Shown here piece after piece: positions 18,134-28,005 of a stretch of DNA of 64,000 bases (position 1 is its first letter; each line of letters starts with the position of its first letter). The DNA is from Legionella_C sp048541585 (lineage in GTDB: Bacteria > Pseudomonadota > Gammaproteobacteria > Legionellales > Legionellaceae), in assembly GCF_048541585.1 (NCBI RefSeq), contig NZ_CP183303.1:2170001-2234000 (forward strand). The letters run 5' to 3'. The translations under genes were made by a program, and so were the position numbers. Under the pieces are notes generated by a model that ran no database searches, was not told where the DNA came from, and worked only from the letters and a program-made list of their open reading frames with translations.

Positions 18134-19701
18134 TCAATCGTTGCTGGCGGTTTACCAGAAATATCATAGGTAACTCGTGAAACACCAGAAACCTCATTAA
18201 TGATTCGATTAGAAACGCGGCCAAGAAAATCCCATGGTAAATGAGCCCAATGAGCCGTCATAAAATCAACTGTTTCCACAGCACGTAGACAAATTACAAA
18301 GTCATAACGTCTACCATCTCCCATTACCCCAACACTTTTAATAGGTAAAAATACAGCAAAAGCCTGGCTAATTTTATGGTATAAATTTTCTTTATATAAT
18401 TCCTCTAAAAAAATAGCGTCAGCTTGCCGCAAAATATCAGCATATTCTCTTCTTACCTCTCCAAGAATACGCACGCCCAATCCAGGCCCGGGGAAAGGAT
18501 GACGATAAACCATATCATAAGGAAGGCCAAGTTCTAGACCAATTTTCCTCACCTCATCTTTAAATAACTCCCGAATAGGCTCTAATAATTTTAAATTTAA
18601 GGTCTCAGGTAAACCACCTACATTATGGTGAGATTTAATAACGACTGATGCGTCTTTAGTATGCGTTGCTGCTGACTCAATAACATCTGGATAAATAGTC
18701 CCTTGAGCTAACCATTTTACCTCAGGAATTCGTTGTGCTTCATCGTCAAATACTTCAATAAAAGTGCGACCAATAATTTTTCGTTTTTGCTCAGGGCATG
18801 TAATGCCTTCTAAAGCCTGCAAAAAGCGTTCTTCTGCATCTACTGCAATAATATGAATACCTAAATGCTGGCCAAACATAGTTAATACTTGCTCAGGCTC
18901 GTTTAAACGCAATAAGCCCGTATTGACGAATACACATGTAAGCTGATTGCCGATTGCTTTATGTAGTAATGCTGCAACTACTGAAGAATCAACTCCACCA
19001 GACAAACCTAATAGAACATGCTCTGAGCCAACTTTATCTTGAATTTCCTGAATTGATTGTTCAATGATATTAGTTGGCGTCCAATCTTTTTTAGCGCCAC
19101 AAATTTCTACGACAAACCGTTCAAGAATACGTAATCCTTGTGTTGTATGAGTAACTTCAGGATGAAATTGTAAGCCATAAAAACCTCGTTCTTCACAAGC
19201 CATACCAGCAATTGGCGCATTACGCGTTTCACAAATCACTTTAAAGCCTGGTGGCAGCTCTGTTACTTTATCACCATGACTCATCCAGACATCAAGCAGT
19301 GCTATACCATCTTCCGTGGTACGATCTTCAATATTATTCAATAGCTTAGAGTGACCATGCAGACGAAGTTCAGCGTAACCAAATTCGCGGATAAGCGAGG
19401 ATTGTACTTCACCACCAAGCTGAACAGCCATAGTCTGCATACCATAGCATATACCTAAAACTGGAATATTTGCTTTAAATACCCAGTCCGGTGCTTTTGG
19501 GGTACTTTGAGCAGTTACTGTCGCAGGCCCACCTGATAAAATCACTCCACAAGGTGATAGTACTTTAAATGTCTCTTCACTAATATTAAAAGCATGAATC
19601 TCACAATAGACACCCATTTCACGAACACGTCTAGCGATTAGTTGGGTATATTGAGAGCCAAAATCAAGAATCAGCAAAGGCTGTTGTCTACTTATTGTCA
19701 T
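18124..19701 (-). CDS. guaA: GMP synthase (glutamine-hydrolysing)
   Basis: Aminates XMP to GMP using glutamine and ATP. The 525 residues comprise an N-terminal class I amidotransferase (LILDFGSQYTQLIARRVRE, catalytic Cys in GICYGMQTM, His/Glu in LQFHPEVTHT), an ATP-pyrophosphatase domain with P-loop LLGLSGGVDSSVVAALL, and the C-terminal dimerisation domain ending YDISGKPPATIEWE. It starts two bases after guaB, so the pair is one operon for the IMP-to-GMP branch. Confidence 0.98.
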   Translation of the reverse strand: MTISRQQPLLILDFGSQYTQLIARRVREMGVYCEIHAFNISEETFKVLSPCGVILSGGPATVTAQSTPKAPDWVFKANIPVLGICYGMQTMAVQLGGEVQSSLIREFGYAELRLHGHSKLLNNIEDRTTEDGIALLDVWMSHGDKVTELPPGFKVICETRNAPIAGMACEERGFYGLQFHPEVTHTTQGLRILERFVVEICGAKKDWTPTNIIEQSIQEIQDKVGSEHVLLGLSGGVDSSVVAALLHKAIGNQLTCVFVNTGLLRLNEPEQVLTMFGQHLGIHIIAVDAEERFLQALEGITCPEQKRKIIGRTFIEVFDDEAQRIPEVKWLAQGTIYPDVIESAATHTKDASVVIKSHHNVGGLPETLNLKLLEPIRELFKDEVRKIGLELGLPYDMVYRHPFPGPGLGVRILGEVRREYADILRQADAIFLEELYKENLYHKISQAFAVFLPIKSVGVMGDGRRYDFVICLRAVETVDFMTAHWAHLPWDFLGRVSNRIINEVSGVSRVTYDISGKPPATIEWE

Positions 19702-19703
19702 TA

Positions 19704-21179
19704 CTATTCATCAACCTGATAGTTAGGAGCTTGTTTAATAATATTAACATCATGCACATGCGATTCGCGCATACCTGCATTGGTAACTTGAACAAATTTA
19801 GCGCTATCATGAAGTATGTTAATTGAGGAGCAGCCTGTATATCCCATACAAGAACGCAGTCCGCCAATCATCTGATGAATAATACCTTGTACAGGTCCTT
19901 TATAAGCAACTCGACCCTCAATACCTTCTGGAACCAGTTTATCATTACCTTGTGTCAAATCTTGAAAATAACGATCACTTGAGCCTTGTGCTTGAGCCAT
20001 TGCTCCAATAGAACCCATACCACGATAGCTTTTATAAGTTCGACCTTGATAAAACTCAAGTTCACCGGGCGATTCCTCAGTTCCGGCAAAAAGATTTCCA
20101 AGCATAACGGTATGTGCACCTGCAGCCAGTGCTTTACACATGTCTCCCGAAAAACGAATACCACCATCAGCAATAATAGGAATACCCGTACCTTTAAGTC
20201 CCTCAGCTACATTAGAAATAGCTGTAATTTGTGGCACACCAACGCCTGTGACAATTCTTGTAGTACAAATTGAGCCTGGACCAATGCCAACTTTAACAGC
20301 ATCAGCGCCAGCTTCCATAAGAGCGCGAGCTGCAGCAGCGGTTGCAATATTGCCACCAATAACTTGTATGTTAGGAAAATGCTTTTTAATCCAAGCAATT
20401 CGATTTAATACACCTTGCGAATGACCATGTGCGGTATCAACGGTTAATACATCTACGCCTGCCTCAACTAAGGCTGCTACCCGCTCATCAGTCCCCTCGC
20501 CTACACCTACAGCTGCACCGACACGTAATTGCTCGGCAGCATCCTTGCAGGCAAAAGGATTTTCTTTTGCCTTTTGAATATCTTTAACGGTAATTAAACC
20601 ACGTAGGTTAAAAGCATCATTAACTACTAATAATTTTTCTAAGCGATGTTTATGTAAGAGACTGCGAATTTCTTCACGGCTGGCTCCTTCTTTTACCGTA
20701 ACTAAGCGCTCTTTAGGCGTCATTACCGCAGAAACGGGTAAAGTAAGATTTGTTTCAAAACGAATATCACGACTAGTAACAATTCCTACAAGCGAATTGC
20801 CATCCACAACAGGCACGCCTGAGAAGCTATGTTTAGCCATAACCTCTAATAATTCTTTAACAGTCAGTTCTGGTGAAACATAAATGGGATCTTTAACCAT
20901 CCCACTTTCAAATTTTTTAACTTTTCGAACTTCTTCGGCCTGGGCGGCAATACTCATATTTTTATGAATAATTCCTATCCCTCCCTCTTGCGCCATAGCA
21001 ATCGCTAAACGCGCTTCAGTAACCGTATCCATGGCAGCAGAAATTAAAGGAATATTTAATTGAATTTCACGTGTTAATTGGGTTTTTAATAAAACCTCTT
21101 TTGGCAATACCTGCGAATGGGCAGGAACTAACAAGACATCATCAAAAGTCAATGCCTGTTGCAAAATGGAAAGCGACAT
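19704..21179 (-). CDS. guaB: Inosine-5'-monophosphate dehydrogenase
   Basis: NAD-dependent oxidation of IMP to XMP, rate-limiting for guanine nucleotides. Using the ATG chosen here it has 491 residues, beginning MSLSILQQALTFDDVLLVPA, with GCAGGAG five bases upstream; a longer reading adding ten residues lacks such a site. A TIM-barrel is interrupted by two CBS domains (about 95-205). The active-site loop GPGSICTTRIVTGVGVPQ holds the catalytic Cys, and the flap contains SIGAMAQAQGSSDRYF. First gene of guaB-guaA-tadA. Confidence 0.98.
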   Translation of the reverse strand: MSLSILQQALTFDDVLLVPAHSQVLPKEVLLKTQLTREIQLNIPLISAAMDTVTEARLAIAMAQEGGIGIIHKNMSIAAQAEEVRKVKKFESGMVKDPIYVSPELTVKELLEVMAKHSFSGVPVVDGNSLVGIVTSRDIRFETNLTLPVSAVMTPKERLVTVKEGASREEIRSLLHKHRLEKLLVVNDAFNLRGLITVKDIQKAKENPFACKDAAEQLRVGAAVGVGEGTDERVAALVEAGVDVLTVDTAHGHSQGVLNRIAWIKKHFPNIQVIGGNIATAAAARALMEAGADAVKVGIGPGSICTTRIVTGVGVPQITAISNVAEGLKGTGIPIIADGGIRFSGDMCKALAAGAHTVMLGNLFAGTEESPGELEFYQGRTYKSYRGMGSIGAMAQAQGSSDRYFQDLTQGNDKLVPEGIEGRVAYKGPVQGIIHQMIGGLRSCMGYTGCSSINILHDSAKFVQVTNAGMRESHVHDVNIIKQAPNYQVDE

Positions 21180-21596
21180 ATTAAAGCTCCTGCAGTTAAT
21201 TAACCGCATAGTTTAGCAAAAAATTAGCCAATTTACCAAGCAAAAATGCACTCTTTAATAAAATTATAAACAATATAATTTAAATTAAGTAAATTTTATT
21301 ACCTCAACTATTAAGCTCAATAACAAGGCATAAGTAGCGAGACGAAGCAGTATAGTGGGGATACTTAGTTGAGCCTTACACATCTTTAATGCGGTCTAAA
21401 ATTTAGTCATTGATGCTATGTGTTTAATTTTTATACTAAATATTTTCCGCTACATAATCTATACTTCATACAGGCAAATAAAATTCATAAATAACAATAA
21501 GAAAGAATTTAACAATAAGCCAGCAAGATTTAATTTGATACAAACTGTTAAATGTGATTGGTAATTATAACTTAAAACTTTAGCAAGGATGGCATC
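21180..21596. other. Intergenic region with a long-range inverted repeat
   Basis: Divergent spacer between guaB and a small lipoprotein gene. Arms CTCAACTA (21303-21310) and TAGTTGAG (21366-21373) enclose a GC-richer segment unlike the flanks, probably another dispersed palindromic repeat. No open frame supported. Confidence 0.4.
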
Positions 21597-21737
21597 ATGA
21601 AAAAATTACTCTTCGCCTTAATTGTTGCATCATCTTCTTTAACATTAGCAGGATGTGGCTTTGGTGCTATGGGATGTTGTCCAGATTATAGCGCTGTTTC
21701 TTATACAACAACTTCATGCTGCAGTTCAAATTGGTAA
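21597..21737 (+). CDS. Small cysteine-rich lipoprotein
   Basis: A 46-residue gene: a lipoprotein signal MKKLLFALIVASSSL ends in lipobox LAGC with Cys20 as the lipid site, leaving a 27-residue mature peptide containing five cysteines (20, 27, 28, 41, 42) in two CC pairs, plus a Tyr/Ser/Thr-rich centre. AAGGAT lies nine bases before the ATG. The size recalls entericidin-like lipopeptides, but the CC pairs are not typical of them, so no function is assigned. Anchoring in the periplasmic face of a membrane and disulfide or metal binding are inference. It is a stand-alone gene facing away from guaB. Confidence 0.7.
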   Translation: MKKLLFALIVASSSLTLAGCGFGAMGCCPDYSAVSYTTTSCCSSNW

Positions 21738-21799
21738 GTGTTTATTAAATAAGAAGTTAATTAGAATTTTATTTAAAACATTTTTTACATAGCCAGACT

Positions 21800-21856
21800 G
21801 CAATTGTTTCTTTAATATTGGTTACTTAATGCAAAAGTGCCTTAAGAAACAATTGC
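21800..21856. repeat. 13-bp inverted repeat with long loop
   Basis: GCAATTGTTTCTT and AAGAAACAATTGC are perfectly complementary and separated by about 30 bases. It lies between the lipoprotein gene and the convergent cupin-like gene and could end both transcripts, though no T-tract follows either arm. Confidence 0.45.
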
Positions 21857-21911
21857 TTCTTCGCTTAAACCAAAAATTTATAAGTTATCTGACAACTTTA
21901 ATTTTAATGCT

Positions 21912-22268
21912 CTATTTGCGTAACTCAATAACGGTAACTTCAATAGGTTTTCTACCTATATTCATGTCTTGATGTAACTCTCTACCCTGTTGCACACTTA
22001 ATAAAGTAGGTTTATCTTTTTTAAGTGTAATAACTTCATGTTTTCCTGTTTGATAAATAACTTCCATATAACCATCTTCTTTAGGAATAACCACCCGAGC
22101 AAATTCATGGGTATGAAAAGGTAGTTTTTGATTAGGACAAATTATCGTTTTCCATACTTTAGTTGTTTTATTTTCAATAAAGACTTCACGTTTAGTCTCA
22201 CAATTTGCTGCTAACACTGCTGTTGATTGCATTAATATGCAGGTTAAAATTAAACTTTTCTTAAACAT
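21912..22268 (-). CDS. Secreted cupin-like protein of unknown function
   Basis: 118 residues with a cleavable signal peptide (MFKKSLILTCILMQSTAVLA, cleavage likely at VLA-AN). The mature 98 residues read as a small beta-barrel: alternating strands such as FARVVIPKEDGYMEVIYQTG and KPIEVTVIELRK, with His/His in LPFHTHEFARV and ELHQDM placed as in cupins that bind a metal. Two cysteines (CETKR, ICPNQ) may pair in the periplasm. It is 26 bases downstream of panD on the same strand. No enzymatic activity can be assigned. Confidence 0.6.
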   Translation of the reverse strand: MFKKSLILTCILMQSTAVLAANCETKREVFIENKTTKVWKTIICPNQKLPFHTHEFARVVIPKEDGYMEVIYQTGKHEVITLKKDKPTLLSVQQGRELHQDMNIGRKPIEVTVIELRK

Positions 22269-22294
22269 ATTTTTCCTTTAAAAATTTATTTTTT

Positions 22295-22672
22295 TTATAA
22301 AGCTGGCACTTCAAGTCGTGTTTCTAAGAATTGATTTTGCTCTGTTACAAAAACCACTGTGGGCTTATAATTCTGACAATTTTCTTCTGCAAGTTGAATA
22401 AAAGAAGCAATAATAATTATATCGCCTGGCGTAACTAAATGGGCCGCTGCACCGTTTACACAAATTGCAGAAGAATTTTGTCGACCTTCAATGGCATAAG
22501 TTTCAAAACGAGTTCCGGCAGTTACATTCCAAACTTGCACAGCTTCATAAGGTAGTATATTGGCTGCCTGTAATAACTGCGGCGCAACAGTTATACTTCC
22601 CTCATAATTTAAGTCAGCATGCGTAACACGAGCCCGATGAATTTTTGACTTTAACATACGACGGTAAAACAT
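22295..22672 (-). CDS. panD: Aspartate 1-decarboxylase proenzyme
   Basis: Makes beta-alanine from L-aspartate for pantothenate and CoA. PanD self-cleaves at a Gly-Ser bond to form a pyruvoyl cofactor; here that bond is Gly25-Ser26 in HADLNYEGSITV. Other family motifs are IWNVT-like VWNVTAGTRFETYAI, VNGAAAHLVTPGDIIIIASF and a C-terminal LEVPAL. The 125-residue length is normal. An internal Met at residue 6 could be an alternative start. No other pan genes are adjacent. Confidence 0.96.
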   Translation of the reverse strand: MFYRRMLKSKIHRARVTHADLNYEGSITVAPQLLQAANILPYEAVQVWNVTAGTRFETYAIEGRQNSSAICVNGAAAHLVTPGDIIIIASFIQLAEENCQNYKPTVVFVTEQNQFLETRLEVPAL

Positions 22673-22954
22673 AGTTTCCTTTATTAATAAATTATGAGTA
22701 ATTTAAACCATTGCAGTAAAAAAATAATGTTTTATTAAATCAACTATTTATAACTTTTCTTACTGACCATATTTTTTTTATTTTTTGATGCCTGATGTTA
22801 ACTCACAATGAATTATTTATCATCCCTTTGATAATTTAATTTTGCTAAAAATGATATTATTTTTTCTTAATGTATTATTGAGCTTGAATTGAACGATCAT
22901 TAGCGTGTAAACTGATTCCAAATAATTTTGTTAATTACTTACAGGGGCATCGTT

Positions 22955-23785
22955 TTGGCTAAGATTATAGTTGTCACCTCAGGTAAAGGCGGGGTAGGGA
23001 AAACCACAACATCAGCAGCAATTTCATCAGGCTTAGCTTTGCAAGGCCATAAAACTGTTGTTGTAGACTTTGATATTGGACTTAGAAATTTAGACATTAT
23101 TATGGGGTGCGAGCGCCGTGTAGTATTTGATTTTATTAATGTTATTAATGGCGAAGCAAGCCTTAATCAAGCTTTGATAAAAGATAAGCGTATTCCTCAA
23201 CTATGTATTTTACCTGCTTCACAAACACGAGATAAAGATGCTTTAACTTTAGAAGGTGTGGGTAAAATTTTAGAAGATTTAGCAACAGACTTTGAATATA
23301 TCGTTTGTGACTCACCTGCAGGGATTGAAACTGGCGCGTTAATGGCTATGTATTATGCAGATCATGCTATTGTCGTTACAAATCCAGAAGTATCTTCAGT
23401 TCGTGATTCAGATAGAATTCTAGGGATTTTAGCTAGTAAAACTAAGAGAGCCATTGAAAACTCTAGCCCAGTTCAAGAGCATTTACTTTTAACGCGTTAT
23501 GATCCCTTAAGGGTAGAAAAAGGTGAAATGCTTTCGGTGGAAGACGTCAAAGAGATTCTTGCCATACCTCTTATTGGTGTTATACCAGAATCTAAAGCCG
23601 TATTAAAAGCTTCCAATACTGGTACACCTGTTATTTTAGATGAGGTAAGTGATGCAGGCCTTGCCTATCAAGACGCTATTGCTCGCTTTTTAGGTGAAAG
23701 CAGGCCTATGCGTTTTATTAGTCCGGAGCGTAAAGGATTACTACGCCGGCTATTTAGTAAGCACAAGGAGGATGTTCCAGCATGA
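22955..23785 (+). CDS. minD: Septum site-determining ATPase MinD
   Basis: Membrane-cycling ATPase that positions the division septum. The deviant Walker A motif GKGGVGKTT follows the start closely, then DFDIGLRNLDIIMGCERRVVFDF, and the C-terminus has the amphipathic membrane-targeting helix KGLLRRLFSKHK. A TTG start is chosen: AGGGG lies seven bases before it and the protein then begins MAKIIVVTSGKGG like other MinDs (276 residues). An upstream TTG would add nine unlikely residues. minE follows with an ATGA overlap; minC is not adjacent. Confidence 0.96.
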   Translation: MAKIIVVTSGKGGVGKTTTSAAISSGLALQGHKTVVVDFDIGLRNLDIIMGCERRVVFDFINVINGEASLNQALIKDKRIPQLCILPASQTRDKDALTLEGVGKILEDLATDFEYIVCDSPAGIETGALMAMYYADHAIVVTNPEVSSVRDSDRILGILASKTKRAIENSSPVQEHLLLTRYDPLRVEKGEMLSVEDVKEILAIPLIGVIPESKAVLKASNTGTPVILDEVSDAGLAYQDAIARFLGESRPMRFISPERKGLLRRLFSKHKEDVPA

Positions 23786-24045
23786 GCATATTTAGTTATT
23801 TAAAAAAGCGTACTAGCACCGCATCAGTTGCTAAAGAACGATTACAAATTATTATTTCCCATGAGCGTACTCAACGAAGTACGCCTGATTACTTACCTAA
23901 ACTTCAAGAAGAAATACTAACTGTTATCGCTAAATATATTCCTATAACTCGTGATAAAGTTAGTGTTAATTTAGAGAGGATGGGAGATAATGCTGTTTTA
24001 GAATTAAATGTTACTATGCCAGATGAGGCCCTTGAAGAAGCCTAA
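23782..24045 (+). CDS. minE: Cell division topological specificity factor MinE
   Basis: Stimulates MinD ATPase and drives pole-to-pole oscillation. 87 residues: N-terminal membrane and MinD-contact segment MSIFSYLKKRTSTASVAKERLQIIISHER, then the dimeric topological domain LPKLQEEILTVIAKYIPITRDKVSVNLERMGDNAVLELNV. It overlaps minD by four bases (ATGA), implying coupled translation and fixed stoichiometry. Confidence 0.97.
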   Translation: MSIFSYLKKRTSTASVAKERLQIIISHERTQRSTPDYLPKLQEEILTVIAKYIPITRDKVSVNLERMGDNAVLELNVTMPDEALEEA

Positions 24046-24320
24046 GATTCAACCGACCTTATTAAATCTTTTACCTTCCTTTGCATTTAACTGGCATCAA
24101 CTTAAATAAAATCATAAGCCTGATATTATTATTTAATTGTATTTTTTCTTAATAATTTGTTTTAAATTGCAAATTAAAATAGTTTCTTTTTAGTAACTTA
24201 TAATTATTTCATTGGCCTAAATTCGAATTTAAAATTATCTCTTTAATTATTGCTTTAGATAAATAGTCAAACAAGTTGATATAATTAATATAATATATTA
24301 ATTATTTATGGCCATTTATA

Positions 24321-25040
24321 ATGAGCAAAAATCCATTAGTAGTTATTACTGGTGCTAGTGCAGGTATAGGAAAAGCCTTAGCTATTAAATTTGCTAAAGA
24401 AAATTATGCTTGTTTACTAATAAGTCGCCGGGGTAAGCCAATTACAGAAATAGCAGAAAATAAAAATATTCATTACGCTCATATTGACGTAACAGATTAC
24501 CAAGTCTTTGAGCAAGCGGTAAGAGAAGCTGAAAAAATTTATGGTAAAACGGAATGTTTAATTAACAATGCAGGTCACCTTAACGTTGGCGAGTTAGATA
24601 AATTACCTATAGAAAATTGTTACTATGAACTTGATGTTTTAGTAAAAGGAGTAATTAATGGCATCAAAATTGTCTTACCGGGCATGTCAGCACGTAAATT
24701 TGGTACAATTTTTAATATTAGCTCAGTAGGCGATCGTAAACCCTATCCAACAGCCGTTATTTATCATGCTAGTAAACATGCCGTACGTAGTATTTCTGAA
24801 AGCTTACAATTAGCTGAGGCTAAAAATAATGTGCGCATTATGAATATTGCGCCTGGATTAGTTAAAACAAATATTCATAAAAATATGGGCATTAGTTTTG
24901 AAGATTATTGTGAGGTCCTTGGTAATCCAACTTTTATTGAATCCAGTGAATTAGCGGAAATTATTTACTTTTGCTTTAAATTACCACAGAAAATTTGCAT
25001 TCGTGATATAGTAATCATGCCAACTGACTGTAATTTTTAA
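24321..25040 (+). CDS. Short-chain dehydrogenase/reductase
   Basis: A 239-residue classical SDR. The cofactor loop is TGASAGIGKAL near residue 10, the NNAG motif is in CLINNAGHLNVGE near 82, and the catalytic Ser and Tyr-x-x-x-Lys are in FNISSVGDRKPYPTAVIYHASKHAV. Arg37-like basic residues after the second strand (LISRRGKP) favour NADP. The C-terminal part reads IAPGLVKTNIHK. The substrate cannot be inferred. It stands alone between minE and convergent fadE. Confidence 0.85.
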   Translation: MSKNPLVVITGASAGIGKALAIKFAKENYACLLISRRGKPITEIAENKNIHYAHIDVTDYQVFEQAVREAEKIYGKTECLINNAGHLNVGELDKLPIENCYYELDVLVKGVINGIKIVLPGMSARKFGTIFNISSVGDRKPYPTAVIYHASKHAVRSISESLQLAEAKNNVRIMNIAPGLVKTNIHKNMGISFEDYCEVLGNPTFIESSELAEIIYFCFKLPQKICIRDIVIMPTDCNF

Positions 25041-25231
25041 ATTAGATAACGTTCTTGCTAAAGCCAGCTTAATAAACGTAAGCCTAAATTATAGAGGTAA
25101 ACTTCAAATAAAAGTAAGTATTTACCCTACCAAAAGGCTTATTTGATATTAGGCAGCAAAGGTAAACGCAGCTTCCCGCCTACGCGGGAAAGCTATTATA
25201 AAATTGACACTTTAAACGCTAATACAAACTA

Positions 25232-27721
25232 TTACGATACAGCCGCCGCATTACTTGATGTGTCGTGAGAAGTCTTCTTTTTTGATTTTACGATCATTGG
25301 ATTAAGAGCATTACGACGAAGCTCATCATCACTAAAATCATCTACCGCAATTACTTCTTGACGTGCTAATTCTGCTTCCTGTAATTGCGCTGCTTCGCTA
25401 GCATTTAGAATTTCAAGTTGTTTTGCTTCGGTAATTTGTTCAAGTAAGGTTAACGAATGTAGGCGCCCTTCGCGAACTGCACGTGAAATTCGTCTTTCGA
25501 GATCTTCAACAGCACATATCTTTTTAAAAGCTGCTTCTAAGCGACCTACGGGACAATTTGGCAATTCTTCAACAAAGACATTATTAACTAGCCTAGAACG
25601 TGTTTCACTAGGCTCAATCATTATTTTGCTCAATTGATGGCCCAATTTATCGGTAGATTTTTGCCTTAAATTACCAAATGGTTGCAATATAAGCTTTAGA
25701 AATACTCGTGCCCAAGAGCTAGGAAAATTGGTAATGACGCCTCTTAAAGCAACTTCACACTCATACAGTAGTTGTTGGCAACACCATTCTACTAAGGGTA
25801 AGTCACTTAAAGGCTCACCTTCATGATGAAAACGTTTTAGAACAGCAGAAGCTAAGTATAAATTACTTAATACATCGCCTAAACGTGCCGAAATTTTTTC
25901 TTTTCGTTTCAGTTCTCCACCTAAAATGGCCATACAAAAATCTGCTGTAAAAGCAAGGTTTGCACTATAACGATGAATGAGTTGATAATAACGTTTAGCA
26001 TGACTTTTTGGAGCGTAAGTTAAATAACCATCAGTAAAAATAAAAACCACCGACTTCACAAAGTTTGCGAAAATAAAACCAACGTGCCCCCAAAATGCTT
26101 TATCAAACGCTGCTATATTTTTCTCGCGTATGCTTTCTAATTCGGCATAAACATAGGGATGACAACGAATCGCGCCTTGGCCAAAAATAATTAAACTCCG
26201 CGTTAAAATGTTGGCACCTTCTACAGTAATTCCAATTGGAGCATTTTGATAGCCTCGACCAATATAATTGTTAGGCCCAAGGCAAATACCCTTTCCACCA
26301 TGAATATCCATAGCATCAAGACCAACTTGACGTGCTCTTTCCGTGGTATGGTATTTTAGAATCGCACCAGCTACTGAAGGTTTTTCTCCATGGTCAATAG
26401 CTGCTGCTGCAAAAGACAGACCGGCATCGATGAGATAAGTATTGCCAGCTATTCGTGCTAAAGGCTCTTCAATTCCTTCAAAATTACCTATTGCTTGATT
26501 AAATTGTTTACGAACTCTCGCATAAGCCCCACTTGCTAATGCCGCCAACTGTGAACCACCTCTAGCACTTGAAGGCAATGAAATAGCACGACCAGCACTT
26601 AAACACTCCATTAACATACGCCAACCATGCCCTGCCATAGCAGCGCCACCAATTAAATAATCCATAGGAATAAAAACATCTTTACCTTGTGTAGGACCAT
26701 TTAAAAAACCCGTATTTAATGGAAAGTGTCGTCTTCCTTTAATGACACCAGGAGTATTGGCTGGAATTAAAGCACAGCTGATACCGACATCATAACCTCT
26801 ACCTAATAAATTATCAGGATCAAACATTCTAAAAGCAAGCCCAATAACAGTTGCAACAGGACATAAAGTGATATAACGTTTATTCCAAGTTAATCGAAGG
26901 CCTAATACTTCTTCTCCCTCTATATTTTGCTTACAGACTATACCTGTATCAGGAATGGAGGCGGCATCAGAACCAGCATTGGGTCCAGTTAAAGCAAAAC
27001 AAGGGATTTCTAAACCTTTCGCTAAACGAGGTAAATAGTATTGTTTTTGTTCTTCTGTACCATATTTTAATAGCAATTCGCCAGGCCCAAGCGAGTTGGG
27101 TACCGAAATAGTTGTGGCAGCACTAATAGAGCGGCCATAAATTTTTGCTAAAATAAACGCCTGTGCAGTAGCTGAAAATTCAAGCCCACCATATTCTTTA
27201 GGAATAATCATTCCTAAAAAACCTTCTTGTTTAATAAACTCCCATACCTCTGGTGGTAAATCAGTACGATTATGCGTTATATCCCAGTCATCTAACATGC
27301 GACATAACTCATTAAGTGGGCCATCAATAAAAGCTTGCTCTTCTGGCGTCAATCCGACAGTGGGTAAATTCCTTAATTTATCAAAATCAGGCGCACCACT
27401 AAAAATATCAGCTTCCCAACTAACAGTACCAGCCTCTAATGCTTCACGCTCAGTGGCAGACATGCTAGGCATGGTTTTACTAATCATTTTAAATAAATAG
27501 CGAGAAACTAATTTGGTGCGGAGAAAAGGAATCGAGAAAAATAATAAAATAAAAAAAGGAATCAATAAGCTGATAGTGAGTAGTGTACTTTGAGAACTAA
27601 ACTTCCAACCTAATAAAGCTATTATCGCATAGCTAATAGTCCAAACCATCATAGAAGCTTGCTTACTTAACAAGAAAAGGATTACGCCAGCAATAGCAAT
27701 AAACAGTAGACTAGATAACAC
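25232..27721 (-). CDS. fadE: Acyl-CoA dehydrogenase FadE
   Basis: Catalyses the first oxidation of fatty-acid beta-oxidation. A GTG start is chosen, preceded by AGGAG at seven bases, giving 829 residues starting MLSSLLFIAIAG; a TTG ten codons upstream has no ribosome site. Two membrane segments occupy about residues 1-70. The dehydrogenase core follows: VGLTPEEQAFIDGPLNELC, IPKEYGGLEFSATAQAF, FALTGPNAGSDAASIPDTG (FAD/substrate loop), and DAMDIHGGKGICLGPNNYIGR. The long C-terminal domain beyond residue 540 is characteristic of FadE rather than of short acyl-CoA dehydrogenases. Confidence 0.93.
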   Translation of the reverse strand: MLSSLLFIAIAGVILFLLSKQASMMVWTISYAIIALLGWKFSSQSTLLTISLLIPFFILLFFSIPFLRTKLVSRYLFKMISKTMPSMSATEREALEAGTVSWEADIFSGAPDFDKLRNLPTVGLTPEEQAFIDGPLNELCRMLDDWDITHNRTDLPPEVWEFIKQEGFLGMIIPKEYGGLEFSATAQAFILAKIYGRSISAATTISVPNSLGPGELLLKYGTEEQKQYYLPRLAKGLEIPCFALTGPNAGSDAASIPDTGIVCKQNIEGEEVLGLRLTWNKRYITLCPVATVIGLAFRMFDPDNLLGRGYDVGISCALIPANTPGVIKGRRHFPLNTGFLNGPTQGKDVFIPMDYLIGGAAMAGHGWRMLMECLSAGRAISLPSSARGGSQLAALASGAYARVRKQFNQAIGNFEGIEEPLARIAGNTYLIDAGLSFAAAAIDHGEKPSVAGAILKYHTTERARQVGLDAMDIHGGKGICLGPNNYIGRGYQNAPIGITVEGANILTRSLIIFGQGAIRCHPYVYAELESIREKNIAAFDKAFWGHVGFIFANFVKSVVFIFTDGYLTYAPKSHAKRYYQLIHRYSANLAFTADFCMAILGGELKRKEKISARLGDVLSNLYLASAVLKRFHHEGEPLSDLPLVEWCCQQLLYECEVALRGVITNFPSSWARVFLKLILQPFGNLRQKSTDKLGHQLSKIMIEPSETRSRLVNNVFVEELPNCPVGRLEAAFKKICAVEDLERRISRAVREGRLHSLTLLEQITEAKQLEILNASEAAQLQEAELARQEVIAVDDFSDDELRRNALNPMIVKSKKKTSHDTSSNAAAVS

Positions 27722-28005
27722 AATTTCTCTCCTTTTAATAAAATCTAGCAATTATTAGAGCTCTTTTTAAAGTTATTAGCTCAAAAATAAGAACGCTATT
27801 ACTTTCTACTTATTATGGTAATAGTATATACCGCTTGCTAATAAAAGTATTGGATTTCTCTGCTATTTGCTTCTATTTCTAAGCAATATAGCAACGCCCT
27901 AATTTTTACTATTATTTATTTTTCTAAAATCAACTAGCCTATAAAAACCTAGCCTTAAGGCATTTAAAGTTAAATGCATATGGCAAGCACAACTAGTTAT
28001 AAGGT

